A stretch of 41,977 nt of DNA from Flavobacterium nitrogenifigens (GTDB lineage: Bacteria > Bacteroidota > Bacteroidia > Flavobacteriales > Flavobacteriaceae): positions 1 through 41,977 of the forward strand of contig NZ_QJRI01000154.1 of assembly GCF_003254565.1 (NCBI RefSeq), given 5' to 3'. Below are positions 1 to 7,617 of the stretch, piece after piece (position 1 is the stretch's first letter; the number at the start of each line of letters is the position of its first letter). The notes under the pieces were generated by a model. The model did not search any database. It saw only the letters and a program-made list of their open reading frames with translations, and was not told the DNA's origin. Both the position numbers and the translations under genes were made by a program.

Positions 1-2130
1 GCAGGCTGAAGCGTTAACCGCTGTCGGAGCTTCAGGAGTAACTGCCGCTGGAGCTGTGATGGTGAAAGTTGCTGAACATGTTTTCTCTAAACCGCAATCA
101 TCAGTCACTTTGAAGTTTACTGTTACGGTTCCACCACATAAAAGTGGAGGAGTTAAATTTTCCAATCCAGAGGTCACTAAAGTTCCGTTACCTCCTGAAG
201 CTGTAAAACCTTGTTTGAAGATTTCAAAAGCAGCATTAACTGCTGCCTGATCGGCATAAAAACAAGAACTTTTTATATTATCTCCAGGACAGGTTATATT
301 AATAGGTGTTGGCGGAGTATTTGTTACAACTACATCATCTGATTTTTTACATCCGTTTACAGGATCAGTGACTGTTAATGTATAAGTTCCAGCCTTATCT
401 ACAGTTGGTGTCAGAGTTGTACCATCTGAAACAATATTTCCGTCCAATGTACTCCATAAATAAGTAGCATTAGGCGTACTTGATGAACCCGACAGTTTTA
501 TTGACGTTATCAAACAAGTTAAGGCTTTATCACCCCCTGCATTAACATTTGGCGGTTCTTTATTTTCAAGAACTGTGACTGTTTTTTTAGCAAAACAGCC
601 TTCTAAATTTGTATAAGCATATACTGTATAAACTCCCTTAACAGATACAACTGGCGCATTCCCTGGTATAAAAGGTCCATCGGCTATACCATCAGGTGAA
701 GGCCCGTACCATTTTATAGTAGCATTTGCTGGAGTTGGTGTTGCTGTTAAAGTAGCCGTTGTATTATTACAGGTTAATGGGTTACTAACATTACCTACTA
801 CGGCTACATCCGTAATATTTCCGAATAAATAAGGCCCTGAAAAATCTTTTAACTCTGCAGTAAATGAAGATGAAGATCTTGTTTTTACGATCAGAGAACC
901 TAATAAATTTGAACAAGGACTTTGGTTAACATTTCGGCTATCCAGTCCTAACGCTGTCAAATTAAGTCCAAACTCTGTAAACTGCAAAGCTTTATAATTA
1001 TCCTGAAAAGAGGCTTGCGAACCTTCTAAAGTTCCCCAAGGTGGTCCTAATGTAGCAGCCGATACATTAACAACTGCAAAAACATTTGTAAGTATACCTC
1101 CTCCTTTTGCTTTTATTTCAGCATATCCGTAAGGAGGTGCACCATTACCTTGGTCAAAAACACCAGTAAGATCAAATGGTCTGTTAGGTCTTGAGTTAAA
1201 ATTAGCGATATCAGCACTAGACATCCAAACCCTTACACTACCAAGTGGTTTTGTTCCACCATTTTCAAAATCGATGGCAACAAGCACGTCACCAGGGACA
1301 AGTATTTTTCCGGTGGCATCAAAAGTCCAGGCTGTGTGTCCTGCTTGACTACCAGTACCCAATAATGCACTACCGTTAAAACTTACTTCTGTTCTAAAAA
1401 ATTCAAAATCAAAATGTGAATTCCCATCTGAAGAAATTTTAGACGCTCCTCCATACCCCCATAAAACTCCATTAGGATTAATTGCTAATGCGGCTGGAGA
1501 TAAGTCTCTTCTTAAATAGCCGTATACATCTACAATATCATCTTTTTGAGGGATACTACCTGAACCTAAAGCCCAAGTTGTCGGGTTATCACCATTCTTG
1601 TTAGAATTTCCAGAAAAAGTATTAGAATCGTTGTTACTCTGCGTTGAATTTCCATCACGCCCGTACACAGCATCAATCCACAAATAATTACCAACCATGG
1701 TATTTTTGGGTTTCGACATTCTTTTTTCGAATGTAAAATTATTATTAGCTTGGATTGATGTTTTTAGTCCCGCCGCATTAGTCTGATCGATAACATTTTG
1801 ACCAGTTCCATTAGCAAAAGCAGCGCTAAAAAACCAGTCATCATAAATACCAGAAACCGTTGGGGGAACTAAAAATTGTTCTTTGTTTGCATAAACATCT
1901 GCATCAATACCAAAATTAGCTTGTACAGCTGCTCCAGATATAGCTTGTGAATGCAAATAAGGTTGGAAAGCAAATAGCATAAAAAGAACCATCAAAAAAA
2001 ACTGATGTTTTTTATGCACCATAATTTTCACCAAACTAAAATTTGGGAAAACCAAATTAATAAAGAAACAACGAAAGATTTTACACAATTCATGTATAAT
2101 CTTCATGTGATAAAGAATAGTTTTTTTCAT
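1..2130 (-). CDS. large cell-surface/adhesin-like protein, 3' end cut by window
   Basis: An open frame of 710 codons runs leftwards from an ATG at 2130 and leaves the window in frame at base 1, so only the N-terminal part is present. The signal peptide sits after an unusually long N-terminal stretch: the hydrophobic run FFLMVLFMLFAFQPYL ends in HSQA. A second in-frame ATG at 2022 would give a conventional signal peptide directly, so the start could be 2130, 2106 or 2022; the ATTATTATG context favours 2130. After a long beta-rich N-terminal region come Ig/PKD-like repeats (GTYTLTVTDPVNGCKKSD and similar) and a HYR-like module (FKVTDDCG). This architecture is typical of SprB-like or gliding-associated T9SS cargo, whose sorting domain would lie outside the window. 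The role as a surface adhesin is inferred. Confidence 0.8.
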   Translation of the reverse strand, partial: MKKTILYHMKIIHELCKIFRCFFINLVFPNFSLVKIMVHKKHQFFLMVLFMLFAFQPYLHSQAISGAAVQANFGIDADVYANKEQFLVPPTVSGIYDDWFFSAAFANGTGQNVIDQTNAAGLKTSIQANNNFTFEKRMSKPKNTMVGNYLWIDAVYGRDGNSTQSNNDSNTFSGNSNKNGDNPTTWALGSGSIPQKDDIVDVYGYLRRDLSPAALAINPNGVLWGYGGASKISSDGNSHFDFEFFRTEVSFNGSALLGTGSQAGHTAWTFDATGKILVPGDVLVAIDFENGGTKPLGSVRVWMSSADIANFNSRPNRPFDLTGVFDQGNGAPPYGYAEIKAKGGGILTNVFAVVNVSAATLGPPWGTLEGSQASFQDNYKALQFTEFGLNLTALGLDSRNVNQSPCSNLLGSLIVKTRSSSSFTAELKDFSGPYLFGNITDVAVVGNVSNPLTCNNTTATLTATPTPANATIKWYGPSPDGIADGPFIPGNAPVVSVKGVYTVYAYTNLEGCFAKKTVTVLENKEPPNVNAGGDKALTCLITSIKLSGSSSTPNATYLWSTLDGNIVSDGTTLTPTVDKAGTYTLTVTDPVNGCKKSDDVVVTNTPPTPINITCPGDNIKSSCFYADQAAVNAAFEIFKQGFTASGGNGTLVTSGLENLTPPLLCGGTVTVNFKVTDDCGLEKTCSATFTITAPAAVTPEAPTAVNASAC

Positions 2131-2554
2131 AATAATAGTATTTAGAATACCATTACATTAGCAAAAAACCAGATAGTTTGCAGATTTGGCAATTACATGT
2201 AAATAATAAACCATCTTCAAAAATTATGAAGCACAAAATCTAAAAAACTCTTATAAAAAAGACTTGACCCTCAGAAATAAATCTGACATTATCGATCAGG
2301 GGGGAAAAACATTTGTTAAAATTAGTTAATAACACAACTGCTCTCCATTAAAAAGAAGTAAAATCGATATCATTCAAAAATAATCGATGAACGGAATGCA
2401 AGAAGAAAGAAAAGTAGTACGCAATGATTTTTGCAAATAAAAAAAGACCTTTTATTTTTTAAAACAAAAGGTCTATCTTATCAATTTCTTAAAAAACATA
2501 ACTCAAAAATAAAACAATATAATATTTACTGTTTAAAAAATATTAATTCCGTAA
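2131..2554. other. intergenic region with one terminator
   Basis: No gene is supported in these 424 bases. They hold the upstream region of the adhesin gene and, near 2440-2474, the terminator of the esterase gene. No clear TAnnTTTG box is placed convincingly for the adhesin gene. Confidence 0.6.
2436..2474 (-). terminator. rho-independent terminator of the esterase gene
   Basis: Read on the minus strand, AGACCTTTT pairs with AAAAGGTCT across a 12-base loop and is followed by a run of T. It lies about 80 bases past the esterase stop codon. Confidence 0.8.
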
Positions 2555-3415
2555 TTACTTCGTTTTGGTTTTAAGCAATATTTTATTAAAAAATAATGCG
2601 TGATACGGAAGTGAGTTTTCCCAATAATCCCATGTATGAGCTCCAGGACGTTCTGTATAATCATGATCAACTTTATTGTAAACCAATCTTCTGTGCAATT
2701 CTCTATTTGGCTCAATCAAAAAATCGTCTACACCGCAATCTATTATAAGTGGCAATTTGTTCGCTTTTATTTTATCAGCCATTCTTAAAACAGAATTTTG
2801 CTCATACAATTCAGTACTACCACTTTTATCACCAAAAACAGGTTGCATTAATTTTACGATTTGAGCCGAAGAATCTCTATTGAGCATCGTGCTCATATCT
2901 ACAGCACCACTCATACTTCCGGCAGCACAAAATAAATCGGGATGTCTAGCCGATAAATACAAAGCGCCGTGGCCTCCCATAGAAAGTCCCGTGATTACTC
3001 TTCCGTTTTTATTGGCAATTGTTCGGTATGTCTTGTCGACTTTTTGAATTACTTCCTGCGTAACAAAAGTCTCAAACTGACTTTCTTTATTTACAGGGCT
3101 ATCAATATAAAAACTGAACGTCTCTCCTTCTGGCATTACAATAATCATATTATATTGGTCTGCTAGATTGTGAACCAGTTTTTTGTTTGGAGTATTTTTA
3201 AGCCAATCGCTAAAATGTCCGTATGCACCATGCAGCAGATACATTACAGGAAAAGTTGATTTGCTCTTCGCATAAGAATTTGGTAAAACTACCGCAGCTT
3301 TATAAGTTTTTCCCATTGCGGTACTGGCAACTTGAAGTGTGTCTACTTTTGCAGCGTATGTCATGGTGGTAAGACAAAGCAAAAATGCAGACAATAGCGT
3401 TTTAAATTTCTTCAT
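2555..3415 (-). CDS. secreted alpha/beta-hydrolase esterase (PF00756 esterase family)
   Basis: The 286-residue product has a signal peptide (FKTLLSAFLLCLTTMTYA) and the marks of the esterase D/S-formylglutathione hydrolase-like family: the oxyanion-region motif LLHG, the nucleophile elbow GLSMGG, a later VDD for the acid and GAHTWDYW for the catalytic His. It should act in the periplasm or outside the cell on acyl, acetyl or feruloyl esters, for example polysaccharide decorations; the substrate cannot be read from sequence. The start at 3415 was chosen because it gives the signal peptide directly; 36 upstream codons are open but look like intergenic repeat. It is transcribed alone and ends in its own terminator. 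Confidence 0.85.
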   Translation of the reverse strand: MKKFKTLLSAFLLCLTTMTYAAKVDTLQVASTAMGKTYKAAVVLPNSYAKSKSTFPVMYLLHGAYGHFSDWLKNTPNKKLVHNLADQYNMIIVMPEGETFSFYIDSPVNKESQFETFVTQEVIQKVDKTYRTIANKNGRVITGLSMGGHGALYLSARHPDLFCAAGSMSGAVDMSTMLNRDSSAQIVKLMQPVFGDKSGSTELYEQNSVLRMADKIKANKLPLIIDCGVDDFLIEPNRELHRRLVYNKVDHDYTERPGAHTWDYWENSLPYHALFFNKILLKTKTK

Positions 3416-3509
3416 TTTGATATTTTTTTTCTGATTAGGGTTTGTAAATATAACTTTTTTCAGAATAAAATATATGAAAAATCCCACCTGCTTTGTAGTA
3501 AAAAAAAAT

Positions 3510-3530
3510 AGCCACGAATTCACGAATTTT
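3510..3530. repeat. dispersed GCCACGAATTCACGAATT repeat, single arm
   Basis: A copy of GCCACGAATTCACGAATT preceded by a run of A. The same word forms both arms of the hairpin at 3607-3654, so this is a half-element of the same repeat family. Confidence 0.7.
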
Positions 3531-3606
3531 ATTAAATAACCTTAATACAAAATGAATTTCACTAATTACTTTATAACAATTTGCGTAAATCATGGAATAA
3601 AAAAAA

Positions 3607-3654
3607 AGCCACGAATTCACGAATTAATAATAAAAAATTCGTGAATTCGTGGCT
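3607..3654. terminator. perfect 19-bp hairpin repeat acting as terminator
   Basis: AGCCACGAATTCACGAATT (3607-3625) is perfectly complementary to 3636-3654 across a 10-base AT loop, with A-runs before and after, so it can terminate in either direction. It lies 20 bases past the araC stop codon. It is made of the repeat also found at 3510-3530, so a mobile-looking repeat has been recruited as a terminator. Confidence 0.85.
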
Positions 3655-3673
3655 AAAAAAATTCAAGCTAAAA

Positions 3674-4546
3674 CTAGCTAATTATAATCTTATGTTCGTG
3701 ACGGTATTGCGAAGCGCTTTTACCAGTATATTGCTTAAATGATTTACTAAAGTGGCTGAAATTATTAAAACCGCTCTCGTAACAAACCTCATTTATACTG
3801 ATTGGCTGTTCTGCCAGAAGCTTAGAAGCATGCACTAAACGATATTCATTTACAAACTCAGTAAATGTTTTGTTTGAAATTTTCTTAAAATAACGGCAAA
3901 ATGATGGCGTGGTCATGCTTACCAAACTAGAAACCTCATCTATAGAAATAGATTCCTGAAAATGATCTTTTACAAAATTGAAAACCACATTCATACGATC
4001 ATTGTCTTGAGTTTGCAATTCCATCGAAAATCCGTCAGCATTTAAAATGGTATATTCCTCAGCTGATTCCAGTTCGTCTAAAACATTCAAAAGCGTCATT
4101 AATCTTTGAAATGGAGGTTCGTTTTCCATCATTTCAATTTTCTTTCCGATACGCTTTTTCGTTTCACCACCAAAAGCAATTCCGCCCTTAGCTTGTTTCA
4201 AAATATTTTGCACCTTTTTCATTTCGGGAGCAACAAAAAAATCGCTTCCCAAAAATTCAGGTTTTATATGAATAACAGTTTCATTTGTATTTCCTGTTTG
4301 TTCATTTGTGAAACCGCAATGCGGTAAATTAGCTCCTATTAAAAGTAAACTACCATTGGTATAATAAGAAACATGGCTTCCTATTTGTCTTTTTCCAGCC
4401 CCGCCATTTATATAAACCAACTCAATTTCTGGATGATAATGCCATAAATGAGCTTTGCTATTGGTCTTTTCGGCGTGTTTAGTGTAGGTAAAAGAACTTC
4501 CGTATGAGTTAGTTATCACTTCTAGAGCTGGGGCAATAGTCTTCAT
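3674..4546 (-). CDS. AraC-family transcriptional regulator (cupin + HTH)
   Basis: The product is 290 residues. The N-terminal half is a cupin-type sensor domain (LWHYHPEIELVYI, GSLLLIGANLPHCG), usual for regulators that bind sugars or other small ligands. The C-terminal ~100 residues hold two helix-turn-helix units of the AraC/XylS type (ISIDEVSSLVSMTTPSFCRY and ISINEVCYESGFNNFSHF). The start at 4546 has an AAAGAAA stretch just upstream and a perfect TAAATTTG box further up. It is divergent from the small secreted-protein genes at 4997-8004. A copy of the element found before three of those genes lies in its own promoter, so it is the prime candidate to control them and itself. This link is inferred from position and shared sequence. 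Confidence 0.9.
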   Translation of the reverse strand: MKTIAPALEVITNSYGSSFTYTKHAEKTNSKAHLWHYHPEIELVYINGGAGKRQIGSHVSYYTNGSLLLIGANLPHCGFTNEQTGNTNETVIHIKPEFLGSDFFVAPEMKKVQNILKQAKGGIAFGGETKKRIGKKIEMMENEPPFQRLMTLLNVLDELESAEEYTILNADGFSMELQTQDNDRMNVVFNFVKDHFQESISIDEVSSLVSMTTPSFCRYFKKISNKTFTEFVNEYRLVHASKLLAEQPISINEVCYESGFNNFSHFSKSFKQYTGKSASQYRHEHKIIIS

Positions 4547-4570
4547 GATAATTTCTTTAAAAAATAATAG

Positions 4571-4578
4571 CAAATTTA
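4571..4578 (-). promoter_or_regulatory. -7 box of araC promoter (TAAATTTG)
   Basis: On the minus strand TAAATTTG matches the Bacteroidota -7 consensus TAnnTTTG exactly and would start transcription about 20 bases before the araC ATG. No TTG -33 element is seen at the right distance; that region is followed upstream by the shared element at 4601-4635, which fits activator- or repressor-controlled transcription. Confidence 0.65.
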
Positions 4579-4600
4579 ACAAAATCACCTAAAATAATTT

Positions 4601-4635
4601 AAATTTTAACCTATAACGGTTTCGTAAATGCGAAT
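4601..4635. promoter_or_regulatory. shared element, copy 1 (araC promoter)
   Basis: Contains TTTTAACCTATAACGG followed by TTTCGTAAATG, the core present in all four copies of the element (4601, 4863, 5814, 6715). It sits about 23 bases upstream of the araC -7 box, in the opposite orientation to araC, overlapping roughly -36 to -70. Conservation weakens after GTAAATG in this copy (CGAATTTTAC instead of AGAATATAGC). Best read as an operator for the adjacent AraC protein, allowing autoregulation. Confidence 0.7.
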
Positions 4636-4862
4636 TTTACATTAAAATAACATTCTTAACGCTGAAAAATTTATATCAAAATCAGCTTTTTTTTAGAGTC
4701 TTATTTTTTTTCATCACTTTTTTTCTATTTATCCTATTTAAAACCTGATTTTATATAAATATGCTAAAAATTGTAAGAAAAATAGAAATTTTAATAAGCA
4801 ATGCGTTTTTTAAAAACTTTGAATAAAAACAATCAAATTAACAAAAACACAACATTAAAGTC

Positions 4863-4956
4863 AAATTTTAACATATAACGGTTTCGTAAATGAGAATATA
4901 GCATATAAATTGGAAAATACAGATGTTAAAATACCACATATGCTGCTATAACTTTG
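4863..4956 (+). promoter_or_regulatory. shared element copy 2 plus promoter of first paralog
   Basis: The element occupies 4863-4904 (core ATAACGGTTTCGTAAATG, then AGAATATAGCAT). After exactly 44 bases comes a perfect -7 box TAACTTTG at 4949-4956, followed by the conserved start-site sequence GCATCAGAGAA. The element therefore lies about 60 to 100 bases upstream of the transcription start, where class I activators usually bind. Confidence 0.75.
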
Positions 4957-4996
4957 CATCAGAGAAATGAACAAAAAAAATTTAATACTATAGAAT

Positions 4997-5362
4997 ATGA
5001 AAAAGATTATGAAATTAAGTTTAGTATGTGCAGTACTTCTAACAGGAATGAGTACTTATGCAATTGATGGCAATGAAACGTTAAATCTTCACGTATTAAA
5101 AGGAAATGGCAAGGTAATTGCTTTTGGAATTAATCAATTGCAAAAAGCAGTTATTAGTATATACGATACAAATGGTGATTTAATCTATACTGAAAACGCT
5201 TCTGGTAAAGACGGAATCTTAAGAACGTTCAGTTTAGAAGAATTCCCACAAGGAAAATATATTTTAGAAGTTGCTGATAGCTTCAAAAAAGTAAAATACG
5301 ATATTACTGTTAACGCTAATAGTTCTGTTTTGTCTTCAAAAGGAACTGTTTCTCTTAACTAA
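4997..5362 (+). CDS. small secreted beta-rich protein, tandem paralog 1
   Basis: The 121-residue product has a clear signal peptide (LSLVCAVLLTGMSTYA) and a mature domain of about 95 residues predicted to be beta-rich, with the family signature SIYDTNGDLIYTENASGKDG and then RTFSLEEFPQGKYILEV. The second half, up to YDITV, recalls the short beta-sandwich modules of T9SS tails but lacks a real sorting domain, so export by Sec to the periplasm is the simplest reading. No enzymatic motif is visible. It is monocistronic, driven by the element-bearing promoter at 4863-4956 and closed by a terminator at 5475. Unlike paralogs 2 and 3 it lacks the C-terminal extension YKAGFAKN. Function unknown. Confidence 0.8.
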   Translation: MKKIMKLSLVCAVLLTGMSTYAIDGNETLNLHVLKGNGKVIAFGINQLQKAVISIYDTNGDLIYTENASGKDGILRTFSLEEFPQGKYILEVADSFKKVKYDITVNANSSVLSSKGTVSLN

Positions 5363-5474
5363 GAAAATATTAAGGTTAAGTGCAATTCTTCACGGCACTT
5401 AAAACTTTATACTCTAATACAGTATAAAAAGTGAGGTTAGATAGTTAGTAAGTTAAAAACTTTCAAAAGTTTTA

Positions 5475-5514
5475 AAAACAGCTCTTTGTGGTTACTGAGC
5501 TGTTTTTTTTTTGC
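5475..5514 (+). terminator. terminator of paralog 1
   Basis: AACAGCTC pairs with GAGCTGTT across TTTGTGGTTACT, followed by a long T-run. The preceding untranslated stretch GTGAGGTTAGATAGTTAG is also found after paralog 2, showing that the 3' UTR was duplicated with the gene. Confidence 0.85.
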
Positions 5515-5530
5515 TCTATACTTTTTTATT

Positions 5531-5648
5531 TTAACCGCAAAGTTCGCAAAGTTTTATTTCATAAAGCTTTGCGAACTTTTTTTATTCTATAAAATTACTC
5601 AAATAAACCTTTGTGAACTTTGCGTGACCTCTGCACCCTTTGCGTTAC
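5531..5648. repeat. dispersed AACCGCAAAG...CGCAAAG repeat
   Basis: Consists of AACCGCAAAGTTCGCAAAG, AAGCTTTGCGAACTTT and further variants ending in CCTTTGCGTTA. Related elements lie at 6471, 27371, 27759 and 28743. Arms can pair to form a long imperfect hairpin. The rest of the 585-base gap between the two paralogs (5649-5947) holds TAAG-rich low-complexity DNA, the shared element copy 3 and the promoter. Confidence 0.75.
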
Positions 5649-5813
5649 AATACACAATCCAAATAAAAACTTAGAATCTTAGTATCTCAAAACCTTAGCA
5701 TCTTTCAAAACTTCCTACATTTTTTAAAGAAATCATTATGCCATTGTAAATTAAAAACCATTAAAAACTTTGAAAAATAATAGGCGTTTTAGTGAAAATG
5801 CTAAAAATAATTC

Positions 5814-5907
5814 AAATTTTAACATATAACGGTTTCGTAAATGAGAATATAGCATCGAAATCAGCAAATATAGTATTGATTTTTTACTTACAACTAAAGT
5901 AATTTAG
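5814..5907 (+). promoter_or_regulatory. shared element copy 3 plus promoter of paralog 2
   Basis: Element at 5814-5855 with the same core ATAACGGTTTCGTAAATG and tail AGAATATAGCAT. After exactly 44 bases comes the -7 box TAATTTAG at 5900-5907 (one mismatch to TAnnTTTG), then GCATCAGAGAATTAGAAC, shared with paralog 3. Confidence 0.75.
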
Positions 5908-5947
5908 CATCAGAGAATTAGAACTATTAATTTAAAAACTAAATACC

Positions 5948-6352
5948 ATGAAAAAGATTATTAGATTGAGTTTAGTAGCAGCGTTGCTTTTTACAGGAAT
6001 TAGCACATATGCAATTGATGGAACAGCAGATTTTAATCTGCATGTTATTAAAGCTAATGGTAAAATGATCACATTTGGTCTTAACCAAACACAAAAAGCC
6101 AACTTAGCTATTTATGACAAAGACGGATCTCTAATTTATTCTGAAACCGCTTCAGGTAAAGATGGAATTTTAAGAACTTTTAGTCTAGAAGAGTTTCCAG
6201 AAGGAACTTATTTCTTAGAAGTAGAAAACGATACAAAAAAAGCAAAATACGAAATCACTATTACTGACGATTCAACTGTTTTATCTAAAAGCGCTGTTTC
6301 TTCAGTTTACAAAGCAGGTTTTGCTAAAAATACAAGTGTGGCAACACGCTAA
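5948..6352 (+). CDS. small secreted beta-rich protein, tandem paralog 2
   Basis: The 134-residue product has signal peptide LSLVAALLFTGISTYA followed by IDG, as in all four paralogs. The mature part carries NLAIYDKDGSLIYSE, SGKDGILRTFSLEEFPEGTY and FLEVENDTKKAKYEITI. A C-terminal extension YKAGFAKN ending in ATR is shared with paralog 3 (ending ASR). It differs from paralog 3 at few positions, so the two arose by a recent duplication. The start is fixed by the signal peptide and by alignment with the sister genes. Function unknown; probably periplasmic or surface-exposed and under the same control as its neighbours. Confidence 0.8.
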   Translation: MKKIIRLSLVAALLFTGISTYAIDGTADFNLHVIKANGKMITFGLNQTQKANLAIYDKDGSLIYSETASGKDGILRTFSLEEFPEGTYFLEVENDTKKAKYEITITDDSTVLSKSAVSSVYKAGFAKNTSVATR

Positions 6353-6427
6353 AAAAGTTTATGCTTTCATAAAGTATAAAAGTGAGGTTAGATAGTTAGT
6401 AAGTTTAAAAACTTTCAAAAGTTTTAG

Positions 6428-6464
6428 AAACAGCTCTTTGTGGTTATTGAGCTGTTTTTTTTGT
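6428..6464 (+). terminator. terminator of paralog 2
   Basis: AAACAGCTC pairs with GAGCTGTTT across a 12-base loop, then a T-run. Nearly identical to the terminator of paralog 1, including the loop TTTGTGGTTA. Confidence 0.85.
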
Positions 6465-6470
6465 TTTTTT

Positions 6471-6610
6471 TACCGCAAAGACGCAAAGGTCTACGCAAAG
6501 TTCGCAAAGTTTTTTTGGCAAAGCTTTGCGAACTTTTTAGCTTTTATAAAACTCTTGTATAATAATTCTTAGCGCTCTCTGCGTAAATCTTTGCGAGCTT
6601 TGCGGTTAAA
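6471..6610. repeat. dispersed CGCAAAG repeat
   Basis: ACCGCAAAGACGCAAAGG, CGCAAAGTTCGCAAAG, AAAGCTTTGCGAACTTT and TTTGCGAGCTTTGCGGTTAAA in order, same family as 5531-5648. It occupies the same place relative to the paralog terminator, so it belongs to the duplicated unit. The rest of the 496-base gap holds the next shared element and promoter. Confidence 0.75.
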
Positions 6611-6714
6611 CACACATTCTATATGTAAATAAATTCTTAGCTCATTGTAAATTCAAAATCAAGAAAAACATTGAAAAATAATAAATGAATTAACAAAAAC
6701 ATTAAAAATAATTC

Positions 6715-6808
6715 ACGTTTTAACCTATAACGGTTTCGTAAATGAGAATATAGCATAGAAATAGGAAAATACAGTTGCGCTTTTTCACGCAATACATAAG
6801 TAATTTAG
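6715..6808 (+). promoter_or_regulatory. shared element copy 4 plus promoter of paralog 3
   Basis: Element at 6715-6756 (TTTTAACCTATAACGG, TTTCGTAAATGAGAATATAG), then exactly 44 bases to the -7 box TAATTTAG at 6801-6808 and the GCATCAGAGAATTAGAAC start region. Copies 1 and 4 share the CCTATAACGG variant, copies 2 and 3 the CATATAACGG variant. Confidence 0.75.
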
Positions 6809-6848
6809 CATCAGAGAATTAGAACTAATAATTTAAAACCTAAGTACC

Positions 6849-7250
6849 ATGAAAAAGATTGCAAAATTGAGTTTAGTAGCAGCGTTGCTTTTCACAGGAA
6901 TAAGCACTTACGCAATTGATGGAAATGGAGAATTTAATCTTCATGTATTAAAAGCTAATGGAAAACTGATCACTTTCGCACTTAACAAAGTACAGAAAGC
7001 CAATTTAGCTATTTATGACAAGGATGGAACTTTAATTTATTCTGAAAGTGCATCTGGAAAAAATGGAATTTTAAGAACTTTCAGTCTAGAAGAATTTCCT
7101 GAAGGGACTTATTTCTTAGAAGTAGAAGACAACATGAAAAAAGCAAAATATGAAATTACAATAGATGATAATGCATCTTTATCAAGAAATGCAGTTTCAT
7201 TGGTCTATAAAGCTGGTTTTGCTAAAAATTCAAGTGTTGCTTCACGCTAA
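6849..7250 (+). CDS. small secreted beta-rich protein, tandem paralog 3
   Basis: The 133-residue product has signal peptide LSLVAALLFTGISTYA, then IDGNGEFNLHVLKANGK, NLAIYDKDGTLIYSE, RTFSLEEFPEGTYFLEVED and the C-terminal YKAGFAKNSSVASR. Domain layout and length match paralog 2 closely. It is transcribed alone between its own element-bearing promoter and the terminator at 7312. No catalytic residues or metal-binding motif are apparent; the two acidic/asparagine-rich turns could bind a ligand, but this is a guess. Function unknown. Confidence 0.8.
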   Translation: MKKIAKLSLVAALLFTGISTYAIDGNGEFNLHVLKANGKLITFALNKVQKANLAIYDKDGTLIYSESASGKNGILRTFSLEEFPEGTYFLEVEDNMKKAKYEITIDDNASLSRNAVSLVYKAGFAKNSSVASR

Positions 7251-7311
7251 GAATCTATACGCACAAAAAAGGTATAAATCGAGGTTAGAAAATTTAAAAA
7301 TTACGTTTTAA

Positions 7312-7350
7312 GAAACAGCTCTTTGTGGTTATAGGAGCTGTTTTTTTATT
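7312..7350 (+). terminator. terminator of paralog 3
   Basis: AAACAGCTC with loop TTTGTGGTTATAG and arm GAGCTGTTT, then T-run; homologous to the terminators of paralogs 1 and 2, with a shortened 3' UTR. Confidence 0.85.
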
Positions 7351-7617
7351 TTATGGCAAATATAAAATTATAGGCAAGGATCATTTTCTGAAAATTATTC
7401 TTATTAATTACAACTATTTGATTTTTAAGTGTTAAAAATTATTTTCTAAAAAGCAATCCAAAAGCCCAGTAAATACGTACATAGTTTAAACAAAATGCCG
7501 AAATGATTACAATTCAATAACTTAATGATTTAAAAACACCTTTTTATTGCTAAAAATTAAATTTGTATTTGTAGTTTTACGCGTTCCACATTTAGTAATT
7601 AACAATTTAAAAAAAAC
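7351..7617. promoter_or_regulatory. upstream region of paralog 4, no shared element
   Basis: The ATAACGGTTTCGTAAATG element is absent here. A perfect -7 box TAAATTTG lies at 7558-7565, about 50 bases before the ATG. Paralog 4 therefore has a different promoter from the other three. Nothing else is seen. Confidence 0.5.

Noticed and set aside
56..250. 64-codon plus-strand frame at the window start
   Set aside because: It is the opposite strand of the Ig/HYR-like part of the adhesin gene, whose minus-strand frame is open for 710 codons with a signal peptide.
3435..3620. 61-codon minus-strand frame across the GAATTC repeats
   Set aside because: Lies in A/T-rich repeat DNA between esterase and araC; no start context or family similarity.
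5486..5674. 62-codon plus-strand frame after paralog 1
   Set aside because: Entirely within a terminator T-run and the CGCAAAG repeat.
4601..6756. Phage or integron attachment sites as explanation for the shared ATAACGG element
   Set aside because: The copies have fixed orientation and a fixed distance to -7 boxes and there is no integrase, so regulation is the better reading.
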